From contig NZ_JWHR01000064.1 in NCBI RefSeq assembly GCF_000808015.1, positions 118,355 to 182,354 of the forward strand: a stretch of 64,000 nucleotides of DNA. The letters run 5' to 3'. This DNA comes from Terrisporobacter othiniensis (GTDB taxonomy: Bacteria; Bacillota; Clostridia; Peptostreptococcales; Peptostreptococcaceae). A program made the position numbers and the translations under genes. Under the pieces are notes generated by a model. The model was given only the letters and a program-made list of their open reading frames with translations, was not told where the DNA came from and made no database searches. Numbering within the stretch: position 1 is the first letter of the stretch; every line of letters starts with the position of its first letter. Below are positions 45,729 through 55,341 of the stretch, in pieces.

Positions 45729-46613
45729 TTATACCCTTTCTCTGTTATTATATTTAATTAATCCATAGAGACAAACTCCAAAAGGTATGGCAAGAACAGT
45801 TAAGAACTTATTATGACTTTCGCTAACAAAACTCTTATTCTTACTAATAAAGCTACTCGATACATAATGAATACAAGTCTTAAACTTTTTCACCAATCCT
45901 TTGTCATACTTCATATGAACCTTTCTCATAAAAGCAAACCCTCTAGGATTTTTATAATACTGTCTAAGCATGTTCATACTAGAGCCATCTTCCATATATT
46001 CTACTGTACAAGTGGGTTCATTTAATATAAGTAATTCATACTCCTGATCTGCTAGCAAGTATTTATAATCTAATGGCACAAATTTTTCACCTTCAAACTC
46101 TGGATATGGCGGATATTTTTTCATAACTTCTGTTCTATAAATTAAATTTTTATCACCTTTTCCACCTTGATCATAAAAATCACAAAGTTTTATTGACTTT
46201 TGACATGGAAATTTAGTTCCTATTATATTTCCGTCTTCATCATTATCCAAAGATGCAATTCCAGAGTACTTATCACTTCCATACTTTTTCCAAAATTCTG
46301 TTATAAGCTCTACTGCATTGTCTGGCATAAAGTCATCTGAATCTATACATACATTTAGTTCCGTATCTATCAACTCATAAGCCTTATTATGTCCTGTATG
46401 CATACCGCTATTTTCTTTATACACATACTTAATTTCAAAACCATTATCTTTTTGTATCCATTTATTTACTAATTCCTTGGTATTATCCGTAGAACCATCA
46501 TCTATAATCAACCACATAAAATCTTTACTTGTTTGTCTGCATAAACTTTCATAACATCGATGAAGAATATATGCACGATTATATGTTGGTGTAAATACTG
46601 TCAAAGTTGTCAC
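45729..46613 (-). CDS. Glycosyltransferase family 2 (294 aa)
   Basis: GT-A motifs: LTVFTPTYNRAYIL, IIDDGSTDNTKE and CIDSDDFMPD; WLIIDDGSTDNT and the YMEDGSSMN segment match the EpsE/capsule GT2 subgroup. Starts with GTG immediately after the stop of the upstream GT4 gene (coupled). A lone hydrophobic stretch at the C-terminus (VLAIPFGVCLYGLIKY) may place it at the membrane. Sugar unknown. Confidence 0.9.
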   Translation of the reverse strand: MTTLTVFTPTYNRAYILHRCYESLCRQTSKDFMWLIIDDGSTDNTKELVNKWIQKDNGFEIKYVYKENSGMHTGHNKAYELIDTELNVCIDSDDFMPDNAVELITEFWKKYGSDKYSGIASLDNDEDGNIIGTKFPCQKSIKLCDFYDQGGKGDKNLIYRTEVMKKYPPYPEFEGEKFVPLDYKYLLADQEYELLILNEPTCTVEYMEDGSSMNMLRQYYKNPRGFAFMRKVHMKYDKGLVKKFKTCIHYVSSSFISKNKSFVSESHNKFLTVLAIPFGVCLYGLIKYNNRERV

Positions 46614-47708
46614 TTATACACTCAACCTTTCTATATAAAAGTTTTCTAGCCATTTTGCGTTTGATTTTATATCATATTTAGATTTCTCTATATCTTCAAT
46701 TCCTTCTTTTCGTTCTGATTTGCTAGATAATATTTCTTTTGCCCAAGTGCTAATATCATCACCTAAACTTAATTGTTTAACTTTCTCAGAAATTATAGCA
46801 TCGGTTGGAATACTCTCTGATATTACACATTTCAATCCAGATGCTTGAGCTTCTATAAGCACTATACCAAATCCCTCATATAATGAAGGTAATATAAATA
46901 CATCCATAGCTTGCATCAAGTCATTTACATCATCTCTAGAACCAAGAAACTTTACCTTATCTTCTAATCCTAAATCATGTACCTTCTTCTTTATCTCTTC
47001 TTCCAAAGGTCCATCTCCTACTAGTAGTAGAATACTGTTTGGTTCTTTTTCACAAACTTCTTTAAAAATATCTATAATAAAGCTATGGTTTTTCTGAGGT
47101 CTAAATCTTCCTACATGACCTACCACAAACTTATCAGTAACTCCTAGTTTTTCTTTCATTTCTAGTGATTTTTCTTCATTATATATATACTTTTTAGTAT
47201 CAATTGCATTATTTAAAATTTCAAAATCTGATGTGTTAAACATCCACTCTCCAGCTTCTTTACCACATGCAAATAAGTGATCTGAGTATTTACATATGTT
47301 TTTCTTAGCAGCTAACTTAACTAGATATTTAATATTTTTATCTTGATTAGCATTGTGACTATGGGCAATTGTAAGAGGTACACCATTTTTCTTCGCATAT
47401 TTTAATGGAATTCCACTTAAGCAATCTTGATGACAATGAACAATCTTATATTCTTTATGCTCTTTAAAAAATCCATCTAATGCCTTTATGTAATTAGGAT
47501 TAAATGGATTTAATCTTGGTAAACGATATATTTTACCACCTAGCTTTTCAATTTCATCATCATAATCCCATCTTTCTTCTCTATGAGTTAGAAAGTCAAA
47601 TTGAACCTTGCTTCTATCAATATTTCTATAGTAATTCATAATCATAGTTTCAAGTCCTCCACGACCCATATAAGTTACTATATGCAATATTCTAATTGGT
47701 TCGCTCAT
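46614..47708 (-). CDS. Glycosyltransferase family 4, EpsF-like (364 aa)
   Basis: The N-terminus IRILHIVTYMGRGGLETMIMNYYR and the C-terminal catalytic FILPSLYEGFGIVLIEAQASGL (E-X7-E) are typical of GT4 enzymes of the EpsF group. Its ATG overlaps the stop of the upstream GT4 gene by 4 bp (47705-47708). Acts on a lipid-linked acceptor at the cytoplasmic face early in the repeat-unit assembly. Donor unknown. Confidence 0.92.
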   Translation of the reverse strand: MSEPIRILHIVTYMGRGGLETMIMNYYRNIDRSKVQFDFLTHREERWDYDDEIEKLGGKIYRLPRLNPFNPNYIKALDGFFKEHKEYKIVHCHQDCLSGIPLKYAKKNGVPLTIAHSHNANQDKNIKYLVKLAAKKNICKYSDHLFACGKEAGEWMFNTSDFEILNNAIDTKKYIYNEEKSLEMKEKLGVTDKFVVGHVGRFRPQKNHSFIIDIFKEVCEKEPNSILLLVGDGPLEEEIKKKVHDLGLEDKVKFLGSRDDVNDLMQAMDVFILPSLYEGFGIVLIEAQASGLKCVISESIPTDAIISEKVKQLSLGDDISTWAKEILSSKSERKEGIEDIEKSKYDIKSNAKWLENFYIERLSV

Positions 47709-48793
47709 CTTCCCATTACCTCCATAGTTTCTCTTACAACTCTCTTCTTATCAAAAACATATTCCATATGCTTTCTTCCAGCCTTACCCATCTCAACTTT
47801 TTGTTCAAAATCCATATCAACAAACTTTTTAATCTTATCGTAAAGATCTTCACTATCTTTTACCTTACACTTAAGTCCAGATACACCATCAACTATTGAT
47901 TCTCTACATCCTGGTATATCTGTAGCAATGATTGCTCTACCTAAAGCTGCTCCTTCAAGAAGTACATTTGCCATTCCCTCATGATATGATGGAAGTATTA
48001 CACAGTGACTATTTTTCATAAAAGGTATAACATCATTTTGATATCCATAATATCTTATTATCTTTTCTTCTTCTAATTGAGTCATTATGTCTCTATAATC
48101 TTCTTCAAACCACCCTATAAATGTAAACTCCACATTGTCGTATTCTTTTCTTATTTTTCTAATTGCTTCAAACAGTTCGTTTACACCTTTTTCTTCCATT
48201 ACTCTGCCCACAAATATAAATCTGATTACTGTATCTTTTGGCATTTCACTGTATTCAAATCTTTCTAGATTTACTCCAGCTCCATTGAGTACTACGGCTT
48301 GTTCCTTTTTTATTGCTTTTTCATCTATCATTACTTGAGCATTGGCAGTATTTTCAAAGAATACACCTTTAGCATTTTTTAGACCTATTTTATACAAATT
48401 ACTTACTATACTTTTTATAAATCCACCTCTGTAATAAGCACTTCCTAGTCCTGTCACATTTGCCATAAATGGAACGTCATATAATCTACATGCAATGCCT
48501 CCATATATATTGCATTTGATTGTATATGCTAAAACTAAATCTGGTTTTTCTTCTTTGATTATTTTTTTATAATCATTTAATAGTTTCAAATCTTTCATAG
48601 GATTTACACTTTTCCTATCAACTTTCGTATCAATTACCTTAACCCCCAGGTCCTTGATTTTTTCTATGTCCTGTGAAAAGGGAAGAGATATAGCAACCTC
48701 ATATCCCTCTTCTACAAGTTTAGAAACTAATTCTTTCCTAAATTTATAAATAGTAGCAAAATGATTTGCTAGTATTAGCAGCTTTTTCCCCAT
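47705..48793 (-). CDS. Glycosyltransferase family 4, EpsD-like (362 aa)
   Basis: GT-B protein with KLLILANHFATIYKFRKELV at the start, VGRVMEEKGVNELFEAI in the second domain and LPSYHEGMANVLLEGAALGR as the retaining E-X7-E site. The gene follows the initiating sugar transferase, so it probably adds the second sugar. Overlaps the next GT4 gene by 4 bp. N-terminal similarity pattern is that of EpsD/CapJ-type capsule enzymes. Confidence 0.92.
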   Translation of the reverse strand: MGKKLLILANHFATIYKFRKELVSKLVEEGYEVAISLPFSQDIEKIKDLGVKVIDTKVDRKSVNPMKDLKLLNDYKKIIKEEKPDLVLAYTIKCNIYGGIACRLYDVPFMANVTGLGSAYYRGGFIKSIVSNLYKIGLKNAKGVFFENTANAQVMIDEKAIKKEQAVVLNGAGVNLERFEYSEMPKDTVIRFIFVGRVMEEKGVNELFEAIRKIRKEYDNVEFTFIGWFEEDYRDIMTQLEEEKIIRYYGYQNDVIPFMKNSHCVILPSYHEGMANVLLEGAALGRAIIATDIPGCRESIVDGVSGLKCKVKDSEDLYDKIKKFVDMDFEQKVEMGKAGRKHMEYVFDKKRVVRETMEVMGR

Positions 48794-48819
48794 ATTAAAA
48801 CCCCTAAGTAAACGTATTT

Positions 48820-49437
48820 TTACTTTTCCAATTTTCCTTCAACAACCCCATCTTTTTTTAACACTTTAAATATAGTCAAAAAGAAACATTTAATATCAAA
48901 TAACAAGTCCATCTTCTCTACGTATTCCCCATCATACATAGCTTTCATGTATATTGGCAACTCATCTCTACCGTTGATTTGAGCCCATCCTGTAAGACCT
49001 GGTACTACGTCATTTGCACTGTATCTGTCTCTTTCTTCTATTAAATCAAATTGATTCCAAAGAGCTGGTCTTGGACCAATTATACTCATTTCCCCCTTTA
49101 TAATATTGATAATCTGTGGTAATTCATCTAAGCTTGTTTTTCTCAAAAATTCCCCAATTTTCGTGATATAAACTTCTGGATTATCTAATAAATGAGTAGG
49201 TGTATCTTTTGGTGTATCAATTCTCATTGTTCTAAATTTTAAAATGTTAAATTCTTTCTTATTAACTCCGATTCTTCTCTGTTTAAATAAAACAGGTCCC
49301 CTTGAATCCAATTTAATTAATAAGATAATTACAAGAAATAATGGTGATAAAATTACAATTCCTGTTATAGAAATTACGAAATCTAAAAATCGCTTAATCT
49401 TAGGGTAAAATGGTTTAATTTTACCCTGTGATTGCAA
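48820..49437 (-). CDS. Initiating undecaprenyl-phosphate sugar-1-phosphate transferase (205 aa)
   Basis: A bacterial sugar transferase: one hydrophobic segment (FVISITGIVILSPLFLVIIL), KLDSRGPVLFKQRRIG, the catalytic FRTMR region, SLDELPQIINIIKGEMSIIGPRP and GLTGWAQINGRD. The length is that of the minimal PglC-type catalytic unit. It loads the first phospho-sugar onto undecaprenyl phosphate. The only in-frame start is TTG 49437, which overlaps the upstream dehydratase gene by 17 bp. Paired with the 4,6-dehydratase, the first sugar is likely a diNAcBac- or QuiNAc-type derivative (inference). Confidence 0.93.
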   Translation of the reverse strand: MQSQGKIKPFYPKIKRFLDFVISITGIVILSPLFLVIILLIKLDSRGPVLFKQRRIGVNKKEFNILKFRTMRIDTPKDTPTHLLDNPEVYITKIGEFLRKTSLDELPQIINIIKGEMSIIGPRPALWNQFDLIEERDRYSANDVVPGLTGWAQINGRDELPIYMKAMYDGEYVEKMDLLFDIKCFFLTIFKVLKKDGVVEGKLEK

Positions 49438-51328
49438 CCTTATCCACTCCTCTTTCTTCCTTTATTATATAAGTAGGTACTATCCCCTTTACTACATACC
49501 TAACTTCTTCTTCATCGTTTTTACCTGCAACTTCATTCAAATATCTCAACTTATCAAAGAAACCTTCTTCATCAACTTCGATAGGTTGCCCAATATAAAT
49601 CTGGCTTTTCACTGTTTCTCTCAAGCCTTCCTCATCCATAAGTATCTCTTCATAAAGTTTTTCCCCAGGTCTAAGCCCTGTAAATTCAATCTTAATATCC
49701 AAATCAGGCTCCAAACCACTAAGAGAAATCAAGTTCTTTGCCAAGTCCAAAATCTTCACTGGTTCCCCCATGTTTAGCACGAATATCTCGCCACCCCTAG
49801 CCATCGTTCCTGCTTCCAATACAAGTGAAACTGCTTCTGGAATTGTCATAAAAAACCTTGTTATTTCTGGATGAGTTACTTTTACTGGTCCTCCTTCTTC
49901 TATTTGTTTTTTAAATAGAGGAACTACGGAACCGTTACTGCCTAGAACATTACCAAATCTTACTGCCACAAACTCTGTTTCACTACTTTTATTCAGTGTT
50001 TGTACTATCATTTCACAACATCTTTTTGTTGCACCCATTATATTGGTTGGGTTTACTGCTTTATCTGTAGAGATTAATACAAATCTTTTTACCCTGTGTT
50101 TGGCTGAAAGCTCTGCCACGTTCAACGTTCCGAATACGTTGTTTTTTATGGCTTCACAAGGACTATCTTCCATAAGAGGTACGTGCTTGTGTGCTGCTGC
50201 ATGGAATACTATTTCCGGCTGGTAGTTTATAAAAATTTCTTCCATTCTATTTTTATCTCTTACAGATGCAATCAAAACTTTTAAATCCAGATTTTCATAT
50301 TTTCTTATTAATTCTTGTTGAAGTTCGTACACATTGTTCTCATAGATATCTACTAAAATCAGTTCCCTAGGATTTAGTGAAGATATTTGTCTACAAAGCT
50401 CTGAGCCAATGGAGCCCCCTGCTCCTGTTACTAACACTTTTTTCCCCTTTATAAAGCGAAGTACTTCTTTGTCTCTGATTTGTACACTTTCCCTCCCTAA
50501 CAAGTCTTCTATTTCCACATCTCTGATTTTTTTTATGCTTACTCTTCCATCAATAAGTTCATAAATTCCTGGTATAGTCTTTATTTTGCACTTTGTATTG
50601 TTACAAATTTGCATTATCTCTCTTTTTCTTCTTCTTTTTATTTTAGCTATACTAAAAATAATCTCATCTATTTCTAGATTTTTAGCTATCTGCTCTATAT
50701 CATTAGTTGTTCCTATTACAGGTACGTTGTAATAAGATTTTCCTAGCTTATTTTCATCGTCATCGATTATTCCCACAGGACACATGTTGAGCTGTGGATT
50801 TTCAAACATTTCTTTTAAAATAAGCTTACCAGCTGAGCCTGCTCCAACTATCAATACTTTCATTCTATTTTCCATATTTTGATTTAATCTAAAATAAAGT
50901 ACTGCCCTTCTTGCTGCTCTATATAAAATTCTCATACCACACATTCCCAAATGCGTAAGTAATATATTTACAATATAAAAAATACCGTAATAATCTATTT
51001 TTCCTATTTTAAAAATAACAAAATATGTAAATGTTGAAATTATAGTAGATATTAAGATCATTATGATTTCTCTGTCCACACTGGTGGACCACAATGTTCT
51101 ATAAATTCCAAGGATTGAAAATATTGTTAAACATACTGCTATCATTATAAAAAATGGTAACAACATGCCTTTTCCCAAATACGAAATGCCCATGGTCACT
51201 GATAAAGATATGATAAAAGCCCCCATCAAGATTATGATGTCTGATATTAATAAGACTACTTGTCTATATCTAAAATCACCATACTCTCTGCTGTAGTAAT
51301 TAATTTTCTCTAAAATTTTAGCCCCCAT
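49421..51328 (-). CDS. Membrane UDP-GlcNAc 4,6-dehydratase, CapD/PglF/WbpM-like (635 aa)
   Basis: Four N-terminal TM helices, a CoA-binding-like Rossmann segment (VGAGSAGKLIL, about 160) and the catalytic SDR domain with VTGAGGSIGSEL (about 300). The active site reads STDKAV and MGATKR, the Ser-Met-Lys triad of the WbpM/PglF group rather than Ser-Tyr-Lys (established). It makes UDP-4-keto-6-deoxy-GlcNAc, the first step to modified 6-deoxy sugars. No aminotransferase or acetyltransferase for diNAcBac is encoded beside it, so a reductase elsewhere or a keto sugar may be used. Confidence 0.93.
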   Translation of the reverse strand: MGAKILEKINYYSREYGDFRYRQVVLLISDIIILMGAFIISLSVTMGISYLGKGMLLPFFIMIAVCLTIFSILGIYRTLWSTSVDREIIMILISTIISTFTYFVIFKIGKIDYYGIFYIVNILLTHLGMCGMRILYRAARRAVLYFRLNQNMENRMKVLIVGAGSAGKLILKEMFENPQLNMCPVGIIDDDENKLGKSYYNVPVIGTTNDIEQIAKNLEIDEIIFSIAKIKRRRKREIMQICNNTKCKIKTIPGIYELIDGRVSIKKIRDVEIEDLLGRESVQIRDKEVLRFIKGKKVLVTGAGGSIGSELCRQISSLNPRELILVDIYENNVYELQQELIRKYENLDLKVLIASVRDKNRMEEIFINYQPEIVFHAAAHKHVPLMEDSPCEAIKNNVFGTLNVAELSAKHRVKRFVLISTDKAVNPTNIMGATKRCCEMIVQTLNKSSETEFVAVRFGNVLGSNGSVVPLFKKQIEEGGPVKVTHPEITRFFMTIPEAVSLVLEAGTMARGGEIFVLNMGEPVKILDLAKNLISLSGLEPDLDIKIEFTGLRPGEKLYEEILMDEEGLRETVKSQIYIGQPIEVDEEGFFDKLRYLNEVAGKNDEEEVRYVVKGIVPTYIIKEERGVDKVAITG

Positions 51329-51376
51329 TTAGCCATCTCCCCTTGTAAATAACTCATCCATACCCCTATAAATCAG

Positions 51377-52069
51377 TTATCTTCTTTTTCTTTTTTTAAA
51401 AAATGACTTTTTACCTTTTTCCTCTTTGTAATATCCATAATATTTATAGTATTTGTGGTCACCTGCTTTAAACTTGTTAAGTATTACCCCTATAACATTT
51501 GCATTAACTTTTTCAAGTTTATCTCTTGTGACCTTTGCCATTTGTTGATCTATATATTCTGATGCATTTACTATTATTGTTCCATCTAAGTATCTAGCTA
51601 ATATGGCTGCATCATTCAGTCTTCCCAGTGGTGGTGAGTCTATAAAAATGTAATCATAATCACCTTTTAGACTCTCTATGATGTCTCTAAATTTTTTTGA
51701 TTCTAATAATACTGAACTGTTTGAAGGTGACACCCCACATGTCAACACATCAAATCCTTCCACCTTTTTTATACATTCTTTTCTGTCCATATCATTCATG
51801 GTCATGTCTGCTATTCCTTTTTTATTTTCTATTTCTAAAGTTTTAGCCACTGACTTCTTCCTAAAATCGCAGTCTATTAGGAGAATTCTATGATTTTCTA
51901 AATCAGAGAAACATTTTGCTATGGAACATACTGTAGTAGTTTTACCTTCATCCATTTCAGCACTTGTAAAAACTATAGTTTTTATATCAGTGTTTAACGA
52001 GATGTTAGTTCTTATTTCTCTATAAGCTTCATTAATTTCAAAACTACCACTATCATATAGCCCTAACAT
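51377..52069 (-). CDS. BY-kinase of polysaccharide synthesis, CpsD/CapB-like (230 aa)
   Basis: P-loop MEDGKTTT-type Walker A (here SAEMDEGKTTTV), Walker A' LLIDCDF and Walker B YIFIDSPPLG, ending in a Tyr cluster (KYYKYYGYY) and a basic tail. BY-kinases autophosphorylate these tyrosines and control chain length with the Wzz-type partner encoded directly upstream. GGGGGTTAAAT precedes the ATG. Second gene of the polysaccharide operon after the WYL regulator and the Wzz protein. Confidence 0.93.
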   Translation of the reverse strand: MLGLYDSGSFEINEAYREIRTNISLNTDIKTIVFTSAEMDEGKTTTVCSIAKCFSDLENHRILLIDCDFRKKSVAKTLEIENKKGIADMTMNDMDRKECIKKVEGFDVLTCGVSPSNSSVLLESKKFRDIIESLKGDYDYIFIDSPPLGRLNDAAILARYLDGTIIVNASEYIDQQMAKVTRDKLEKVNANVIGVILNKFKAGDHKYYKYYGYYKEEKGKKSFFKKRKRR

Positions 52070-52080
52070 ATTTAACCCCC

Positions 52081-52818
52081 TTATTTTTTCTTACCATGTT
52101 TTCCCTTGGAAGAATCTTTGTCTAAAGGAATAGTTCCTATTAATTGATAATTCCAGTATTTGTTTACATCATCTGGTGTAACTATTTTTGTGTCCAAACA
52201 TTCTCTAAGTAAAACAAAGAATATGGATAATACCATTCCTATTGCTGCAAATTTTAATAAAGTTAAATCCCTTGATCTTCCTATTAATGCTGGTTCTGAT
52301 GCATCATATACAACTTCTACACAATCAATCCCAATAAGTCTTACTAATTCTTCGTTAAAAGCTTCTGGAATTTTCTTCGCTGCATCTTTTGCTATTTCTG
52401 CTTTTCTACTAATTATAGAAATATCAATAAATTCAGCCATTTCCTCTCTAACTGTAGCACTTATACTTCCCACCTCTGCTGATGAGATTTTCAAAGAGCT
52501 TGCCACTAAACTCTTAACATTGCTCGATGATGCCAAAGAATAATATGTCCCTGCAATATTTTGATTTTGAGAGATGTTGTAAGTTGAATATGGGTCTGTT
52601 TGTGTTGAATTTGTACTGCTACTTTTACTTTTTTTCACTTTTTTGGCTGTGTTAATTCTTACTGTTACTGTAGATCTGTAAGTCGGAACATAGTTAACAT
52701 AATTCTTATAAGTCTTGTACCCACCAAGTCCTAAACATATAATCATTATTAAAATAACTATAAGTTTTCTTCTTTTGAACATGTCCACATATTCTCTTAG
52801 GTTAATACTTTGTTCCAT
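52081..52818 (-). CDS. Wzz/CpsC-type chain-length determinant and BY-kinase activator
   Basis: Two TM helices (LIVILIMIICLGLGGY near the N-terminus, LLKFAAIGMVLSIFFVLL near the end) flank an extracellular domain with TVRINTAKK, the family topology. It ends with basic residues and GKHGKKK, which would contact the BY-kinase. Three possible starts overlap: TTG 52830 and ATGs at 52821 and 52818; spacing to GGAGGG favours 52818. It overlaps the regulator gene by 17 bp. Its C-terminal cytoplasmic tail activates the kinase next door (family knowledge). Confidence 0.92.
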   Translation of the reverse strand: MEQSINLREYVDMFKRRKLIVILIMIICLGLGGYKTYKNYVNYVPTYRSTVTVRINTAKKVKKSKSSSTNSTQTDPYSTYNISQNQNIAGTYYSLASSSNVKSLVASSLKISSAEVGSISATVREEMAEFIDISIISRKAEIAKDAAKKIPEAFNEELVRLIGIDCVEVVYDASEPALIGRSRDLTLLKFAAIGMVLSIFFVLLRECLDTKIVTPDDVNKYWNYQLIGTIPLDKDSSKGKHGKKK

Positions 52819-53605
52819 CATTCCCTCCAATTTCCACGTACTCTTTTAAATCTTGTGCAATAATTGTTTCCATGTTATCGGAAGCATTAAGCCCGTAACT
52901 AAAATTTTCAATAAAACTTAGGTCCTTAATTTTCTCTTCCAAAATTTCTATGGATTTCATATTTTCTATCCTATAATAAGTGATTTCTTCTAAGTTGTCC
53001 TGAATAGATACTAAATAATAGTTTTCATGGTTGTTTACCATGCTTATTGGATTGACTTTTAGATGTCCTTTCCCATTGTCATCTTTTTCATTGCAACCTA
53101 TCCCCTGGTTACAGTCATTCTGACAATAGTTAAAAGTAATTTTTTTATTTTGTGTGATTGCCTCATTGATAAGATTAAGATTGTCATAGATTTTCTCGTT
53201 GATATTTTTACCAGTGTCATCAATAAATACATTACTTTCTACAATTCTGCCTCTGAAAATAAAATTTAGTGTACTTATTTTTTCTAGAAGTTCTTCAGTT
53301 TTTTTCTTGGTGATAAACTTACTAGCCTTAACTGAATCCATTAAAAGCTTCAACTCATACTCTTTAAAAAAGAAGTCTTTAAGGAAATACCCCTCTTTTT
53401 CCTTATCGTAATCACTGACTTCTAGACCAATGTTCCTCATATCTTTAATATATGCATACATGGTCCTTCTGTCTAAAGTGATACCCAGCTTTTTTTTCAT
53501 ATGATAGTTTATTTCTTTTATGGATATGGAGACATCTTCACTAGAATAAGTTCTCAAAATATTAATAAATGCGCAGAATTTAATATTATTGCTTACTTTT
53601 TCCAT
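52802..53605 (-). CDS. WYL-domain transcriptional regulator of the polysaccharide locus (267 aa)
   Basis: The N-terminal winged helix covers ILRTYSSEDVSISIKEI and LDRRTMYAYIKDMRNIG. The C-terminal half has the WYL-type core with NPISMVNNHENYYLVSIQ and YYRIENMKSIEIL; the literal WYL is NYYL here. WYL proteins bind nucleotides or nucleic acids and often control stress, phage defence or surface genes. ATG 53605 lies 6 nt after AGGAGG; the longer frame to 53656 has none. Its stop overlaps the Wzz gene, so regulator and polysaccharide genes are coupled. Likely regulates its own operon. Confidence 0.85.
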   Translation of the reverse strand: MEKVSNNIKFCAFINILRTYSSEDVSISIKEINYHMKKKLGITLDRRTMYAYIKDMRNIGLEVSDYDKEKEGYFLKDFFFKEYELKLLMDSVKASKFITKKKTEELLEKISTLNFIFRGRIVESNVFIDDTGKNINEKIYDNLNLINEAITQNKKITFNYCQNDCNQGIGCNEKDDNGKGHLKVNPISMVNNHENYYLVSIQDNLEEITYYRIENMKSIEILEEKIKDLSFIENFSYGLNASDNMETIIAQDLKEYVEIGGNDGTKY

Positions 53606-53706
53606 CCCAATCCTCCTATAATCACAAATATAAAAAAGCTTATATCTTTTTCCCAATTAATTGAAAACTCTGCTAGTTTATATTTAATATAATTATATAT
53701 ATATTC

Positions 53707-53739
53707 AAAAAAATGTACAACGAAATTGTACATTTTTTT
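53707..53739 (-). terminator. Intrinsic terminator after the BCCT gene
   Basis: 14-nt perfect arms (AAAAAAATGTACAA at 53707-53720 and its complement at 53726-53739) around CGAAA, with the A-run giving a U-tail on the minus strand. It insulates the polysaccharide operon, whose promoter must lie in 53606-53700. Confidence 0.85.
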
Positions 53740-53763
53740 GGACAATAAATTTTCTGGCTTTTT

Positions 53764-55341
53764 CTACATTTTACTACATTTTTCTTTCCTAAGCTCTTTC
53801 ACCAGAGCTACCCCAATAGCTATAATAATAATCGCAAAAGGAAAAGACACCACTATGGCAAATCTTTGCAGTATATCCAGCCCTCCCAGCATTATAAACA
53901 CAATTGCAAATAGTGCTTGAATAACACCCCATACAATTTTATTTATATTTCTAGGGTTTAAACTTCCCCTAGAAGTAAACATACTCAGTACATATATGGC
54001 TGAGTTTGCAGAGGTAATAAAAAAAGTAAACAACAAGAATATTGCTGTTATAGAAAATGCAAATCCACCTTTATACTGAGATAAAACTTTAAATAAACTT
54101 GTATCAGTGCAAGTAATAGCATCCTTAGCAAACTCATACCCCAAATCCATACCCATCATTCCAAAAATTACAAACCAAAGCATACATATAATAGAAGGAA
54201 CTATAATAACTCCAAGAACAAACTCCCTAATAGTTCTCCCCTTGGAGATCCTTGCAATAAAAACTCCAACAAAAGGTGACCAAGAAATCCAGTAGGCCCA
54301 GTAAAAAATCCTCCATTTATATACCCATTCATTGCTTGTAATTGGATTTATAAACAAGCTTTGTGACACAAAATAATTAAGATAATCTCCCACACCATTT
54401 ACAAAAGTATTCATGATTTCTGATGTTGGTCCCACAAAAAAACATCCCACTACTAAAATAGTAGCCAAAGCCAAGTTTATGTTAGATAATTGCTTCATTC
54501 CTTTGTCCAAACCACCCACAGCTGTCCATATGTAAATTACGGTTATTACTAATATGATAAGAAGTTGAAGTTTGAAACTGTTTTTTATTCCAAATAAATA
54601 CTCCACTCCTCCTCCAATTTGCATAGTTCCCAGTCCCATAGACGCTGCCACTCCTACTACTGTAATAAAAACAGCCAACACATCTACAACTAGCTTTATG
54701 GAGTTTTTATACTTGCTGTTTTCCAAAATTGGATCAAGTGTACTGCTAATAAGGCCTTTTCTTCCTTTTCTAAATTGAAAATAAGCTAAAGAAACGCCTA
54801 TAACTGCATAGGAAACCCAAGACATAACCCCCCAGTGAATAAAGCTCTGCTCAATAGCAAACCTAATGGCATCCTCACTACCACCTACTGCATTTAGTGG
54901 ATTAACAAAATGGCTCATAGGTTCCCATGCTCCAAAGAAGACCAGCCCTATACCCATTCCTGCCCCAAACAGCATGGAAAACCACACAATATTGCTAAAT
55001 TCAGGTTTGTCACTCTCCTTTCCAAGCTTTATATCTCCATATTTGCTAAAAGCCAGATACAAAGAGAATACAAAAATACCAAGCATAAGCATAAGATACA
55101 TGGGACTAAATTTATCTATAAGTACATTGAACAACTTTGTAGATATGTAGTTAAATTTTTCTGGCAACAAAATTCCCACAGATACCACTGTGGCAGTTAA
55201 TAACAAAGAGAATATCAGTACATAGTTTATACCATTTTTACTACTGTTACTTTTATCACCTCTAAAGTTTTTGTATGGTCTTTTTTTCTTGTATTTATAT
55301 CTCTTTGTCAAGTTATCATACTTCAATGATCTCGAAAACAT
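53764..55341 (-). CDS. BCCT-family betaine/carnitine/choline transporter (525 aa)
   Basis: Twelve TM helices and the BCCT core: FGAGMGIGLVFFGAWEPMSHF, GIGTMQ-like region (SMGLGTMQIGGGVEYLFG) and RIFYWAYWISWSPFVGVFIARISKGRTIREF with the Trp-rich substrate box. The family imports betaine, choline or carnitine with Na+. GGGGGGAT precedes ATG 55341; the first-methionine at 55380 has no ribosome site. A basic N-terminal tail of about 40 residues is unusual but common in osmoregulated members. Monocistronic with terminator. Confidence 0.93.
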   Translation of the reverse strand: MFSRSLKYDNLTKRYKYKKKRPYKNFRGDKSNSSKNGINYVLIFSLLLTATVVSVGILLPEKFNYISTKLFNVLIDKFSPMYLMLMLGIFVFSLYLAFSKYGDIKLGKESDKPEFSNIVWFSMLFGAGMGIGLVFFGAWEPMSHFVNPLNAVGGSEDAIRFAIEQSFIHWGVMSWVSYAVIGVSLAYFQFRKGRKGLISSTLDPILENSKYKNSIKLVVDVLAVFITVVGVAASMGLGTMQIGGGVEYLFGIKNSFKLQLLIILVITVIYIWTAVGGLDKGMKQLSNINLALATILVVGCFFVGPTSEIMNTFVNGVGDYLNYFVSQSLFINPITSNEWVYKWRIFYWAYWISWSPFVGVFIARISKGRTIREFVLGVIIVPSIICMLWFVIFGMMGMDLGYEFAKDAITCTDTSLFKVLSQYKGGFAFSITAIFLLFTFFITSANSAIYVLSMFTSRGSLNPRNINKIVWGVIQALFAIVFIMLGGLDILQRFAIVVSFPFAIIIIAIGVALVKELRKEKCSKM

